This document shows positions 1 to 5,481 of a stretch of DNA of 11,427 nucleotides, piece after piece. The notes beneath the pieces are model-generated. The model ran no database searches and was not told where the DNA came from. It saw only the letters and a program-made list of their open reading frames with translations. The DNA lies in contig DATBWU010000273.1 of the NCBI GenBank assembly GCA_036514635.1, forward strand, positions 1 to 11,427, read 5' to 3'. A program made the position numbers and the translations under genes. The first letter of the stretch is position 1. Each line of letters starts with the position of its first letter. The stretch comes from DASSFZ01 sp036514635. GTDB taxonomy: Bacteria > Chloroflexota > Anaerolineae > Fen-1058.

Positions 1-146
1 AACTCGTCGGCGATGCGGATGTCGTAGCCGTAAGACGACACACCATACGAGATTACGCCGTTGCCGACGCGGCCCTCCTCAAACGGCTCGATCATCCGGT
101 GCTCTTTCGCCATCTTGCGGATCCAATGGTCGGGTTGGATGGACAT
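1..146 (-). CDS. dcd: dCTP deaminase, N-terminal part (runs off the left edge)
   Basis: The first 48 residues can be read from an ATG at 146. They start MSIQPDHWIRKMAKEH, followed by a MIEPFEEG stretch and a VSSYGYDIRIADE stretch. This order (basic RWI/HWI start, MIEPF, then SSYGYDIR) is characteristic of the dCTP deaminase N-terminus. Known role: deamination of dCTP to dUTP, feeding thymidylate synthesis; some members also hydrolyse dUTP. The active-site region lies beyond the window, so mono- and bifunctional forms cannot be separated. A ribosome site AAGGAG lies 3 bases before the ATG. argS ends 78 bases upstream on the same strand, so the two could be co-transcribed, but the gap holds a hairpin-forming repeat. 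Identification is by motif recognition only. Confidence 0.85.
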   Translation of the reverse strand, partial: MSIQPDHWIRKMAKEHRMIEPFEEGRVGNGVISYGVSSYGYDIRIADE

Positions 147-153
147 AGTCTCC

Positions 154-216
154 TTAGTTGGCTAGTTGGCTGGTTCGCCGGCTGGTTACGAGTAGCCACC
201 TGACCAACCAGCCAAC
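154..216. repeat. TTGGCTGGTT-family repeat in inverted arrangement between argS and dcd
   Basis: GTTGGCTGGTT at 165-175 and its exact reverse complement AACCAGCCAAC at 206-216 form an 11-bp perfect inverted repeat around a 30-base loop. The word AGTTGGCTAGTTGGCTGGTT at 156-175 belongs to the same family as the tandem array at 8637-8716. In the argS-dcd transcript this would fold into a hairpin ending about 18 bases before the dcd ATG, just upstream of its ribosome site. No T-run follows, so it does not look like a simple intrinsic terminator; an RNA processing or stabilising role is possible. Confidence 0.7.
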
Positions 217-224
217 CATCAAAC

Positions 225-1919
225 TCACATACTCTCCGGCGCACTCATCCCCATTAACCCCAACGTCCTCGCTAGCACGCTCTTCGCGGCGCGGCACAAC
301 ATCAGGCGGGCAGCGGTCAGTTCAGACGCGGACGGATCGACGACCCGGCAATCGCGGTAGAACGCGCTGAAGGTCGAGGCCAGGTCTTGCGCGTAATGCG
401 TCAGGTGATGCGGCGCGAGATCGCGCGCAGCCTGCTCGACGATCAGCGGCAGTTCCAGCATCTTGCGGATCAGTGCGAGTTCGGACGGATGTTTTAACTG
501 GCGCACATCGCCGCGCGAGTCGATCGGCACGCCGACCTCAGCCGCCTTGCGCAGAATACTGGCGATGCGCGCGTGCGCGTACTGCACGTAGTACACCGGG
601 TTCTGGTCGGATTGCTCCTTCGCCAATTCGAGGTCGAGCGTGATCTTGCTGTCGATCGAGCGCGTGAGCAGCATGAAGCGGATCGCGTCTGGCCCGATCT
701 CGTCGATGACCTCGTCGAGCGAGATGAACTCGCCCTTGCGCTTGGACTGGCGCACCTCCACCTCGCCGCGCATCAGCGTCACCAGTTGATACAGCAGGAT
801 CGTCAACCGCTCCGGCGCGATGCCGAGCGCTTTGCAGATGGCCTGCATGCGCGGCACGTCGCCGTGATGATCAGCACCCCACACGTAAATCACCCGGTCG
901 AAGCCGCGCTCGATGAACTTGTCGTGCGCGTAGGCGATGTCGCTGCCAAAGTACGTGGGCCGCTCGCGCGGATCGGGAATCACTTTGGGCGAGCGGATGA
1001 TCACGGCATCCTTTTCGCCGACGAAGGCGCTGACCTTGAACCAGACCGCATCGTCCTGATCGAACAGCAGGCCGCGTGCCCGCAACTGCTCGACCACCTT
1101 ATCGAATAGACCCGATTCGTACAACGACCGTTCGTGAAACCAGCGATCGTAGCGGATGCTCATGCGCGCCAGCGTCTGCTGCTGGTTCTCGACAACGCGC
1201 TCGATGCCGATATTGCCGAGTGCGCGCTGAGCCTGTGTCTTCTCCACGTGCAAATAACGGTCGCCTTCTTCACGCAGGATGTCTTGCGCCATCTCGGCGA
1301 TGTATTCACCTTGATAGCCATATTCGGGAAACGGCTCGTCGTGCCCCAGCGCCTGCGCGTAGCGCGCGTACAGCGATTCGCCGAAGATGCGCACCTGCGA
1401 TCCCACGTCGTTCACGTAGTACTCGCGCTGCACCTGCCAGCCCGCAGCTTCGAGGATGTTCGCGACGGTATCACCGATGACGTTGTTGCGCGCCGTGCCG
1501 AAGTGCAGCGGGCCGGTGGGGTTGGCCGAGCCGTGCTCGACCTGCACGCGCCGGCTCTGGCCGATTTCGAGATTGCCCCACGTCAGTCCGGCATCGAGGA
1601 TCGCATTGGCCTGTTGCGCCAGCCACGCTTCGGACAGCGTGATGTTGATGTAGCCAGGCTCCGCCACTTCGACCTTGCCGACGGCCTCGTGCGCGGGCAG
1701 GTGAGCAGTGATGCGCTCGGCGATCTGCATCGGAGCCATGCCGGCGACCTTCGCCAGCCCCAGCGCCGCGTTGGTCGAATAATCGCCGTGCGCGGCGAGC
1801 TTGGGTCGGGTCACTTCGACGCGGAGCACATCGAACGTGGGCAGCGCATTGGATTTTTGCGCGTCGAGGATCGCAGCGCGGATCAGGTCGGCAATCTGGT
1901 CGCGGATGAGTGGAGCCAT
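225..1919 (-). CDS. argS: Arginyl-tRNA synthetase (ArgRS), class Ia
   Basis: Charges tRNA-Arg with arginine using ATP, in the cytosol. From the ATG at 1919 the protein has 564 residues, normal for ArgRS. Seen in order: an N-terminal Add1-like domain (DYSTNAALGLAK, about 47-57); the HIGH region SANPTGPLHFGTARNNVIGD (131-150); the family signature DIAYAHDKFIERGFDRVIYV followed by WGADHHGDVPRM (327-358); a KMSKS-like loop RQSKRKGEF (390-398) followed by DEVIDEIGPDAIRF; and a C-terminal DALR anticodon-binding domain (VYYVQYAHARI, about 442-452; DLASTFSAFYRDCRV, about 512-526). The HIGH motif reads HFGT (139-142), so its last histidine is threonine. An in-frame TTG at 1952 would add 11 residues, but it lies inside the leader hairpin and lacks a spaced ribosome site, so I chose 1919. 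The site before 1919 is weak (GGAAA, 6 bases away). dcd follows on the same strand. Confidence 0.96.
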   Translation of the reverse strand: MAPLIRDQIADLIRAAILDAQKSNALPTFDVLRVEVTRPKLAAHGDYSTNAALGLAKVAGMAPMQIAERITAHLPAHEAVGKVEVAEPGYINITLSEAWLAQQANAILDAGLTWGNLEIGQSRRVQVEHGSANPTGPLHFGTARNNVIGDTVANILEAAGWQVQREYYVNDVGSQVRIFGESLYARYAQALGHDEPFPEYGYQGEYIAEMAQDILREEGDRYLHVEKTQAQRALGNIGIERVVENQQQTLARMSIRYDRWFHERSLYESGLFDKVVEQLRARGLLFDQDDAVWFKVSAFVGEKDAVIIRSPKVIPDPRERPTYFGSDIAYAHDKFIERGFDRVIYVWGADHHGDVPRMQAICKALGIAPERLTILLYQLVTLMRGEVEVRQSKRKGEFISLDEVIDEIGPDAIRFMLLTRSIDSKITLDLELAKEQSDQNPVYYVQYAHARIASILRKAAEVGVPIDSRGDVRQLKHPSELALIRKMLELPLIVEQAARDLAPHHLTHYAQDLASTFSAFYRDCRVVDPSASELTAARLMLCRAAKSVLARTLGLMGMSAPESM

Positions 1920-1933
1920 AGCGCTTTCCGATA

Positions 1934-1966
1934 AGCCTCCCGCAGGTTCCAATCCCGTGGGAGGCT
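1934..1966 (-). promoter_or_regulatory. Hairpin in the argS 5' leader
   Basis: AGCCTCCC and GGGAGGCT (1934-1941 and 1959-1966 on the plus strand) are an 8-bp perfect inverted repeat. The stem extends inward by five further positions containing one mismatch and one wobble, closing a 7-base loop. It ends 14 bases before the argS ATG and lies between the predicted transcription start and the start codon, so it is in the mRNA leader. The 3' arm carries the purine run GGGAGG, sequestered in the stem. It may be a translational control element or simply a dispersed palindromic repeat that landed there. Confidence 0.6.
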
Positions 1967-1978
1967 GAAGTTATTGCT

Positions 1979-2007
1979 ATTCTACCTGTTCTGCCTTGAT
2001 CTCACAA
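1979..2007 (-). promoter_or_regulatory. Predicted sigma-70-type promoter of argS
   Basis: On the minus strand TTGTGA (2007-2002) is separated by exactly 17 bases from TAGAAT (1984-1979), matching the consensus at 4 and 5 of 6 positions. Transcription would start near 1972 and give a leader of about 50 bases that contains the 1934-1966 hairpin. Confidence 0.55.
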
Positions 2008-2074
2008 GGACAATCCGCCCATCTGTTTATTCGTCGTCTATCCATTGACAGTCCCCCTCCAGGGTGTTGGTCTT

Positions 2075-2151
2075 ACCGCAGACGCCGAAGGCGCGCAGAG
2101 ATCACAGAGGTTCTTAAGTTGCTCGGCGCTCTCCGCGCTCTCGGCGGTGAG
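2075..2151. repeat. Imperfect palindromic CGCAGAG-type repeat between argS and the MFS gene
   Basis: The left half begins ACCGCAGACGCCGAAGGCGC and the right half ends CTCTCGGCGGTGAG, related as an imperfect inverted repeat. A second, better-preserved copy of the same type lies at 6855-6933. The rest of the 1967-2245 gap holds the argS promoter and the small stem at 2214-2238; I see no gene there. Confidence 0.5.
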
Positions 2152-2213
2152 AAACGGGGACGATCTGCTCGCCAACACTGAGGGGGGAGACTATCATCCG
2201 TTGCTGTCCGCTT

Positions 2214-2238
2214 GCCCGTTTTCAGTCCGTTGACGGGC
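2214..2238 (-). terminator. Weak stem-loop 3' of the MFS gene
   Basis: GCCCGT (2214-2219) and ACGGGC (2233-2238) form a 6-bp stem with a 13-base loop, starting 8 bases after the MFS stop codon. No T-run follows, so intrinsic termination is doubtful. It is listed only because no better terminator is visible for this gene cluster. Confidence 0.2.
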
Positions 2239-2245
2239 TGCGGTC

Positions 2246-3472
2246 TCAAGTTGGGCGGGACAGCGCTCTGGGCATCCAGAACGCCATCAGGAACGCGGCG
2301 ATCAATGCGAGCGCGCCGCCGAACATGAACGGGGCCGGCACGCCGATGTTCGTCCACAACAGGCCGGCGATGGCCGAGGCCGGATAATCCAATACGCCCA
2401 GCACGGCATAGTAGGTGCCGTAGGCCGTGCCGCGCGACGCTTCCGGCACGAGGTCGGCGATCATCGCTTTCGCCGTGCCGTGGGCGAGCCCGTAGTACAG
2501 CCCGTACACGACGTACAGTACCCACACGTGCCACGCCTCTTGCGCGAACCCGAAGCCGAGGTAGATCGCCGCATACACCAGCCATCCGCCGACGATCAAC
2601 TGCCGCCGCCCGACGCGATCCGACAGCGACCCGGCCGGCATCGAGACCAGCGCGTACACCAGATTGAACACGGCGAGCATAGCCAGAATGCCGATTACGT
2701 TGATGCCGCGATCTTGCGCGCGCAGGATGAGGAAGGCATCGGACGAGTTGCCCAGGTCGAAGATACCGACGATCAGCACGAAGACCATGAATGGCCTGCC
2801 GAGAGATCGGAAGGCGAACCTGGGCGCGGCGCGCTGTTTGATCGCCGGCACATCCCGCGCGCCCACGATCAGCGTCAGCACGGCCAGCGCGGCGGGGGCC
2901 AGGCTGATCAGGACGATGGTACGGAATGTATCGGCTCCTAATGCGACGTTGCCCGCCTGCGTGAACCATACGACACCGAGCGCGATCAACAAGCCAACCA
3001 TCGCTCCCGCGGTATCCAGCGCTCGCTGCAGGCCAAAAGCGAGTCCGCGCTGCTCTTCGCGGATCGTGTCGGCGATCAGCGCGTCACGCGGCGCGGTGCG
3101 GATACCCTTGCCGGCGCGGTCGGCCCAGCGCGCGCCGGCGACGGCCAGGCTGTTCGCAAAATAGAAGAACGGCTTCGATAGCGCGGAGAGGGCATAACCG
3201 GCCACGGCCATCCATTTGCGCGCGCGGAGTTTGTCCGATAGCCAGCCAGAGAAGACCTTGAGCAGGCTGGCCGTCGCCTCGGCGATGCCCTCGATCTGGC
3301 CGATGATGTCGGCCGTCGCGCCCAGCACGTTCGACAGGAACAGGGGCAGGATGTTGATGACCATCTCGCTGGAGATGTCCATGAAGAAACTGGTCAATCC
3401 TGTGGCCCATACGTTACGCGGCATGCGGCGCAACGCCGCTATTGGGGCATTATCCGCGCCGCCCGTGTTCAT
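2246..3472 (-). CDS. Major facilitator superfamily (MFS) transporter
   Basis: A polytopic inner-membrane carrier of 408 residues, the usual MFS length, with roughly twelve hydrophobic segments. MFS motif A appears twice, as expected for the duplicated fold: GWLSDKLRARK at 76-86 and GSLSDRVGRRQ at 281-291. DRAGKGIRTAPRDALIAD (118-135) after the third or fourth segment is a signature I associate with a bacterial MFS group often annotated as putative drug or metabolite exporters. The substrate cannot be read from sequence. The start at 3472 is preceded by AGGA about 8 bases upstream. The gene begins 16 bases after the stop of the SH3-domain gene, so it is probably the last gene of that operon. 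The final residues (LSRPT) show no targeting feature. Confidence 0.9.
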   Translation of the reverse strand: MNTGGADNAPIAALRRMPRNVWATGLTSFFMDISSEMVINILPLFLSNVLGATADIIGQIEGIAEATASLLKVFSGWLSDKLRARKWMAVAGYALSALSKPFFYFANSLAVAGARWADRAGKGIRTAPRDALIADTIREEQRGLAFGLQRALDTAGAMVGLLIALGVVWFTQAGNVALGADTFRTIVLISLAPAALAVLTLIVGARDVPAIKQRAAPRFAFRSLGRPFMVFVLIVGIFDLGNSSDAFLILRAQDRGINVIGILAMLAVFNLVYALVSMPAGSLSDRVGRRQLIVGGWLVYAAIYLGFGFAQEAWHVWVLYVVYGLYYGLAHGTAKAMIADLVPEASRGTAYGTYYAVLGVLDYPASAIAGLLWTNIGVPAPFMFGGALALIAAFLMAFWMPRALSRPT

Positions 3473-3488
3473 CCGTGTCCTATGATCA

Positions 3489-3740
3489 TTAGCCCTGCCC
3501 GGTGTCCCGAACGTAGTCGGCGCTGATCCAGCCGGTGGGCCGGGCGATACGCAGCCAGCCGCCTCGCGTTTCGATGATACTCAGTTCGGTGCCGGCGGGC
3601 AGTTCCATCAGGGCGCGGCCTTCGCGGGCGGGCGCATCGCGCACACGCAGCCAGTCGGCTTTGATGCGGACGCGGCGCAGCGCGGTGCCAGGCGTAGGTT
3701 TCGGTAGCGCTTCGCTAGATGATGGGGCCGATTGCGCCAT
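3489..3740 (-). CDS. Small bacterial SH3-domain protein
   Basis: An 83-residue protein consisting almost entirely of one SH3_3-type domain, about residues 22-78. It has the typical pattern: VRIKADWLRVRDAP, then a short strand ending LPAGTELSIIE, then GGWLRIARPTGWISADYV. Bacterial SH3 domains of this kind usually bind cell-wall peptides or protein partners. The start was chosen by ribosome site: AGGAGAGG lies 6 bases before the ATG at 3740, whereas the ATG at 3746 is too close and longer versions overlap the upstream gene. From 3740 there is no signal peptide or membrane segment, only a flexible Ser/Pro-rich leader, so the protein looks cytoplasmic. This is odd for a wall-binding domain. It lies 13 bases after the NTF2-like gene and 16 before the MFS gene. 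Confidence 0.8.
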   Translation of the reverse strand: MAQSAPSSSEALPKPTPGTALRRVRIKADWLRVRDAPAREGRALMELPAGTELSIIETRGGWLRIARPTGWISADYVRDTGQG

Positions 3741-3753
3741 GTGCATCCTCTCC

Positions 3754-4164
3754 TCATTCGGCAGATGGTTGATAGGGTGCAGACCATGCCGGCGATTTGT
3801 GAACGTGGACGACTTGCCATCTGTCATCGCGCTTGATCAGCACGCGGCTCTCGTTATGGGCGCGGTGCGTGATGCCGTTCTCGGTGACACGGCTGACCAT
3901 CAGCGTGTACGAAACGATCGCGACATCATCGTAGATCTGCAAGCGCGGTTCAAGCAAATCATAGCGCCAGTGCTCCGACTCGCCGGCCCAGGCATTCTCA
4001 ATCATGAACAGATGAAAGTCTAGCCCGTCCTGGCGATGTGGCACGACCCACCACTCGTACAAGGAGAGTTCGCGGGAGGTCGTTTCGGCGTAGGTGGCGG
4101 AATCGCGGGTGAAAACGCTTGCCAGGTGGCGGTGAAGCGTGTCCCAGATTTCCTTCTCGCCCAT
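3754..4164 (-). CDS. NTF2-like / SnoaL-type small cone-barrel protein (CaMKII-association-like)
   Basis: A 136-residue soluble protein. It starts with an amphipathic helix (EIWDTLHRHLASVFTRD), has central strands (LQIYDDVAIVSYTLMVSRV, about 75-93), and ends with RAHNESRVLIKRDDRWQVVH (101-120) plus VHKSP. The terminal pattern, a basic strand, then a DDRWQVVHVH strand, is characteristic of NTF2-like proteins related to DUF4440 and the CaMKII association domain. Members are ligand-binding or enzymatic pockets (isomerases, dehydratases) or assembly domains; the activity here cannot be stated. The ATG at 4164 has GGAG 6 bases upstream. It is probably co-transcribed with the SH3 gene (13-base gap); the FAH gene ends 75 bases upstream on the same strand. 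Confidence 0.7.
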   Translation of the reverse strand: MGEKEIWDTLHRHLASVFTRDSATYAETTSRELSLYEWWVVPHRQDGLDFHLFMIENAWAGESEHWRYDLLEPRLQIYDDVAIVSYTLMVSRVTENGITHRAHNESRVLIKRDDRWQVVHVHKSPAWSAPYQPSAE

Positions 4165-4239
4165 CTCACTCTCCTGCCCTGGGCATGTGACGTGTTGCGT
4201 GCTCCATTCAGATACGCACCGCGCAGCACGAGCGGCGAT

Positions 4240-5013
4240 CTACGCGCCGGGTAATCGGACCGGGTTGCTCAGTACGCCAATGCGTTCGATTTCAACCTCG
4301 ACCGTGTCCCCCTCGATCAGCGGGCCGACACCGGCCGGTGTGCCGGTGAGGATCACGTCGCCGGGTTCGAGGGTCATCACCGCCGAGATGTGCTCGATCA
4401 GGCGCGGGATGTCGAACACCAGGTCGCGCGTGTTGCCTGACTGGCGCGCTTGCCCGTTGACCCGGCACACGACGCTCAGTGCTCCGATGTGCTCCGGCGT
4501 CAACCCGGTCTCGATCCACGGGCCCAGCGGGCAGAAGGTGTCGAAGCCCTTCGCGCGCGACCACTGCCCGTCGCGGCGTTGCAGGTCGCGCGCAGTCACG
4601 TCGTTGGCGCAGGTCACGCCCAGCACAGTCGACCATGCCTCGGCGCGAGGGACATTCTTCGCGCGGCGCCCGATCACGACGGCCAACTCGGCTTCGTGCT
4701 CCACTTGCTTCGATTGCGGCGGCAGGACGATGGCGTGCCCGGGAGCGAGGAGCGCGCTGGGCGGCTTCAGGAAGATCAGCGGCTCGGCGGGAACGTCGGC
4801 CTGATGCTCTTTCGCGTGTGCGACGTAGTTGCGGCCAATCGCGACGATCTTGGTCGGCTGGCACGGCGCGAGCAGGTCAACGCGATCCAACGGCCCGACC
4901 GGCGCGCCGCGCGTGAACGATCCAAACGGCGAACCCTCCAGCCGATACAGTGTCATGTCCTCGACCCAACCTAACGTAGGCCAGTCGCCGGATATGAAGC
5001 GCACGATGTGCAT
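4240..5013 (-). CDS. Fumarylacetoacetate hydrolase (FAH)-family protein
   Basis: A 257-residue enzyme of the FAH superfamily, which cleaves or decarboxylates 2,4-diketo and related acids using Mg2+ or Mn2+. An N-terminal region (1-50) precedes the catalytic domain. Its hallmarks are IVAIGRNYVAHAKEH (56-70), FLKPPSAL (81-88), the metal-binding HEAELAVVIG (106-115; E107 and E109 expected ligands), CANDVTARDLQ (135-145, D138 the third expected ligand), KGFDTFCPLGP (155-165) and GDVILTGTPAGVGP (218-231). The likely class is acylpyruvate hydrolase/decarboxylase or 5-oxopent-3-ene-tricarboxylate type; the exact substrate is not readable. The ATG at 5013 has GGGAGGA 6 bases upstream. An open frame continues to 5559 but through repeat DNA, so the longer version is rejected. 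The next three genes follow on the same strand after 75 bases. Confidence 0.92.
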   Translation of the reverse strand: MHIVRFISGDWPTLGWVEDMTLYRLEGSPFGSFTRGAPVGPLDRVDLLAPCQPTKIVAIGRNYVAHAKEHQADVPAEPLIFLKPPSALLAPGHAIVLPPQSKQVEHEAELAVVIGRRAKNVPRAEAWSTVLGVTCANDVTARDLQRRDGQWSRAKGFDTFCPLGPWIETGLTPEHIGALSVVCRVNGQARQSGNTRDLVFDIPRLIEHISAVMTLEPGDVILTGTPAGVGPLIEGDTVEVEIERIGVLSNPVRLPGA

Positions 5014-5035
5014 ACGATTCCTCCCAACAGGGGTA

Positions 5036-5055
5036 CGTCGATTGTATACTCGACG
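5036..5055. promoter_or_regulatory. Dyad upstream of the FAH gene
   Basis: CGTCGA and TCGACG (5036-5041 and 5050-5055) are a perfect 6-bp inverted repeat around TTGTATAC. It lies about 23 bases before the FAH start codon. It could be an operator or a leader hairpin. The minus-strand word TACAAT inside it resembles a -10 box but has no good -35 partner. Confidence 0.35.
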
Positions 5056-5069
5056 CGGGAACAATCTGC

Positions 5070-5145
5070 GGTTTTGCTCACCGACCGCGTCCTCGCGGTC
5101 GATCAGGATAGACGCCCGCGTGGACGCGGGCTTTGAGCAGCAAAA
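5070..5145. repeat. Palindromic repeat with two inner hairpins (three-way-junction type)
   Basis: An outer pair, TTTTGCTCA (5072-5080) and TGAGCAGCAAAA (5134-5145), matches with a two-base bulge. It encloses two perfect hairpins: CGACCGCG-TCCT-CGCGGTCG (5082-5101) and GCCCGCG-TGGA-CGCGGGC (5114-5131). The inner stems have 8 and 7 bp with four-base loops. No coding potential or clear target duplication is visible. It would lie in the FAH mRNA leader if the promoter at 5168-5197 is used. Confidence 0.65.
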
Positions 5146-5167
5146 AGCGCAACCTGTGACCGCGCGC

Positions 5168-5197
5168 AGTATAACATGGCGCGGCCCGCGACCGCAA
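5168..5197 (-). promoter_or_regulatory. Candidate promoter for the FAH gene cluster
   Basis: On the minus strand TTGCGG (5197-5192) lies 18 bases before TATACT (5173-5168). The same two hexamers, with a 17-base spacer, precede folKP on the other strand. Transcription from here would give a leader of about 150 bases carrying the 5070-5145 structure and the 5036-5055 dyad. Confidence 0.4.
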
Positions 5198-5204
5198 CCG
5201 CAGG

Positions 5205-5413
5205 TGAAGTCTTGGGTGCATTTCACTTCCGGGGCGAGTTTCGATTCGGCGTCGGGCCTCACCCCCGCCCCTCTCCTGACGACGATATTGCGGTCGTCAG
5301 GAGAGGGGAGTTGCGCACTCCCCCTCTCCCGAAATCCAGCATTTGATTTCGGGAGAGGGGGCCGGGGGGTGAGGCAGCATTCGCCCCCAAACGGAAATGC
5401 ACCCTGAAGTCTT
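5205..5413. mobile_element. MITE-like element (5214-5404, 191 bp) with 9-bp target-site duplication
   Basis: TGAAGTCTT occurs at 5205-5213 and again at 5405-5413, directly flanking perfect 11-bp terminal inverted repeats, GGGTGCATTTC (5214-5224) and GAAATGCACCC (5394-5404). Further nested inverted repeats are GGGGCGA/TCGCCCC (5231-5237 and 5381-5387) and GCCTCACCCCC/GGGGGTGAGGC (5256-5266 and 5365-5375). Inside are two long hairpins: a 16-bp perfect stem (5268-5283 with 5293-5308) and a 17-bp perfect stem (5320-5336 with 5345-5361). No transposase is encoded, so it is a non-autonomous element moved in trans. A 9-bp duplication is known for several IS groups (for example IS1 and IS4-type elements), but I cannot assign the parent from these ends. 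It ends 20 bases before the folKP -35 box. Confidence 0.85.
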
Positions 5414-5433
5414 TTCGGCTCGGCGTCCTCCCG

Positions 5434-5462
5434 TTGCGGCTCTGCTCGCTTGGGGCTATACT
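5434..5462 (+). promoter_or_regulatory. Predicted promoter of folKP
   Basis: TTGCGG (5434-5439) and TATACT (5457-5462) are separated by 17 bases. Transcription would start near 5469, about 13 bases before the ATG, leaving just enough room for the ribosome site AGGAGA at 5473-5478. Confidence 0.5.
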
Positions 5463-5481
5463 TTTGGTATCCAGGAGAGAC

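Noticed and set aside
1134..1934. Long plus-strand frame antisense to argS
   Set aside because: GC-rich codon bias opens frames on the opposite strand; there is no ribosome site or protein-like pattern, and the argS reading is unambiguous.
1934..2040. T-box riboswitch upstream of argS
   Set aside because: GGGAUUGGAACCUGCGGG resembles the T-box consensus, but the bases are part of a simple palindrome, the predicted leader is only about 50 bases, and no stem I or specifier loop is visible.
2073..2969. Second minus-strand frame overlapping the MFS gene
   Set aside because: Arginine-rich low-complexity product lying over a clear MFS gene in another frame.
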